A stretch of 64,000 nt of DNA from Petroclostridium sp. X23 (lineage in GTDB: Bacteria > Bacillota > Clostridia > SK-Y3), in NCBI RefSeq assembly GCF_030013905.1, contig NZ_CP124862.1, forward strand, positions 5,149,051 through 5,213,050. The letters are read 5' to 3'. The translations under genes were made by a program, and so were the position numbers. The notes beneath the pieces are model-generated. The model worked only from the letters and a program-made list of their open reading frames with translations, was not told the DNA's origin and ran no database searches. How positions within the stretch are numbered: position 1 is the stretch's first letter; each line of letters starts with the position of its first letter. Below, in pieces: positions 63,620 through 64,000 of the stretch.

Positions 63620-64000
63620 GTGAAAGGCAGAGGTTCTTTTGATTTCGGTTTTTTTGTTACAGTAATGATATTGCTTTCTTTCGGTTTGATTATAGTTTTT
63701 AGCGCCAGCTCAGCTTCTGCCTTTTATGATTATAATGACAGTTATCATGTTATTAAACGGCAGCTGAAGTGGGCTGTAGTAGGGTTATTTGCCATGTTTT
63801 TCATGGCTAATTTTCACTATAAGCGTTTAGAAAAACTTTCTCTTCCTTTCTTGCTCGTAAGTATCTTGTTATTGATTGCTGTACTTGTTGTAGGGAATGA
63901 GGTAAATGGTGCTCAAAGATGGTTGGGAGTGGGAGGATTAACCATTCAGCCTTCGGAGGTTGCGAAGCTGTCGGTCATTGTATTTTTTTCAGCCAGATTG
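63620..64000 (+). CDS. FtsW/SpoVE-type SEDS protein, partial at the window edge
   Basis: 127 codons are visible from GTG 63620 (GGGAGG upstream). LSFGLIIVFSASSASAFYDY, YHVIKRQLKWAVVGLF and NGAQRWLGVGGLTIQPSEVA are the classic SEDS family signature. These are peptidoglycan glycosyltransferases that work with class B PBPs such as the SpoVD encoded upstream. FtsW and SpoVE cannot be told apart from this part. murD does not lie between mraY and this gene. Confidence 0.92.
   Translation, partial: MKGRGSFDFGFFVTVMILLSFGLIIVFSASSASAFYDYNDSYHVIKRQLKWAVVGLFAMFFMANFHYKRLEKLSLPFLLVSILLLIAVLVVGNEVNGAQRWLGVGGLTIQPSEVAKLSVIVFFSARL

Noticed and set aside
1..64000. tRNA, rRNA, CRISPR arrays, riboswitches
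   Set aside because: I looked for cloverleaf, spaced-repeat and common riboswitch patterns and saw none I could support; a covariance-model scan would be decisive.

Overview
The window looks like chromosome from a low-GC, endospore-forming member of the Clostridia. The basis is AT-rich DNA with strong AGGAGG-type ribosome sites, SpoVD, Spo0E-like and YhcN/YlaJ-like proteins, a Firmicute-type mraZ-rsmH-ftsL-spoVD-murE-murF-mraY cluster, RNase J, and anaerobe genes (reverse rubrerythrin, FeoAB, Fur). Genus and species cannot be read from the sequence.

Region 1 (about 1-10,050) is accessory DNA. A GHKL-ATPase protein with a possible nuclease tail reads rightward. Facing it is a leftward operon of tyrosine-recombinase-type genes: a 427-aa recombinase, a large protein with six tandem helix-turn-helix modules and a recombinase-like C-terminus, a 601-aa recombinase with a Cys4 motif, and a 225-aa coiled-coil accessory protein. 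The layout resembles Tn554-type or recombinase-in-trio elements. An IS4-superfamily insertion splits the operon and leaves a gene remnant beside it. This is the most unusual part of the window.

Region 2 (10,268-22,064) holds a TPR/copper-amine-oxidase-N-like secreted protein and a TetR-linked efflux set (TolC-like, HlyD-like, two ABC-2 permeases, no ATPase). It continues with two Spo0E-like genes (one frameshifted), ppnP, a nitroreductase, a MATE pump with a MerR-type 19-bp-spacer promoter, its MerR regulator, and an EamA-like transporter.

Region 3 (22,278-35,010) covers redox, signalling and amino-acid metabolism: reverse rubrerythrin, a soluble PocR-domain chemoreceptor-like protein with CheW, Lrp, glutamate dehydrogenase, an aminotransferase, and a periplasmic-binding-domain histidine kinase with its sigma-54 activator. 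Tandem activator sites and a near-consensus -24/-12 promoter precede an NhaC-family antiporter, and an asparaginase follows.

Region 4 (35,074-49,757) has a YtrA-like GntR/ABC operon, a truncated RlmI-type methyltransferase, feoA-feoB-Cys-rich peptide under a Fur-like site, and fur. It also has a nucleotidyltransferase fused to a degenerate phosphohexomutase, a family-4 glycosyltransferase, rnjA and a conserved protein of uncertain function. Region 5 (49,912-64,000) has a sporulation lipoprotein, the M16 pair yfmF/yfmH, lgt, a Spo0E-like gene, and the division/wall cluster running off the right edge inside an ftsW/spoVE-type gene. Several palindromic, MITE-like repeats lie between genes in regions 4 and 5. 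I saw no tRNA, rRNA or CRISPR array.
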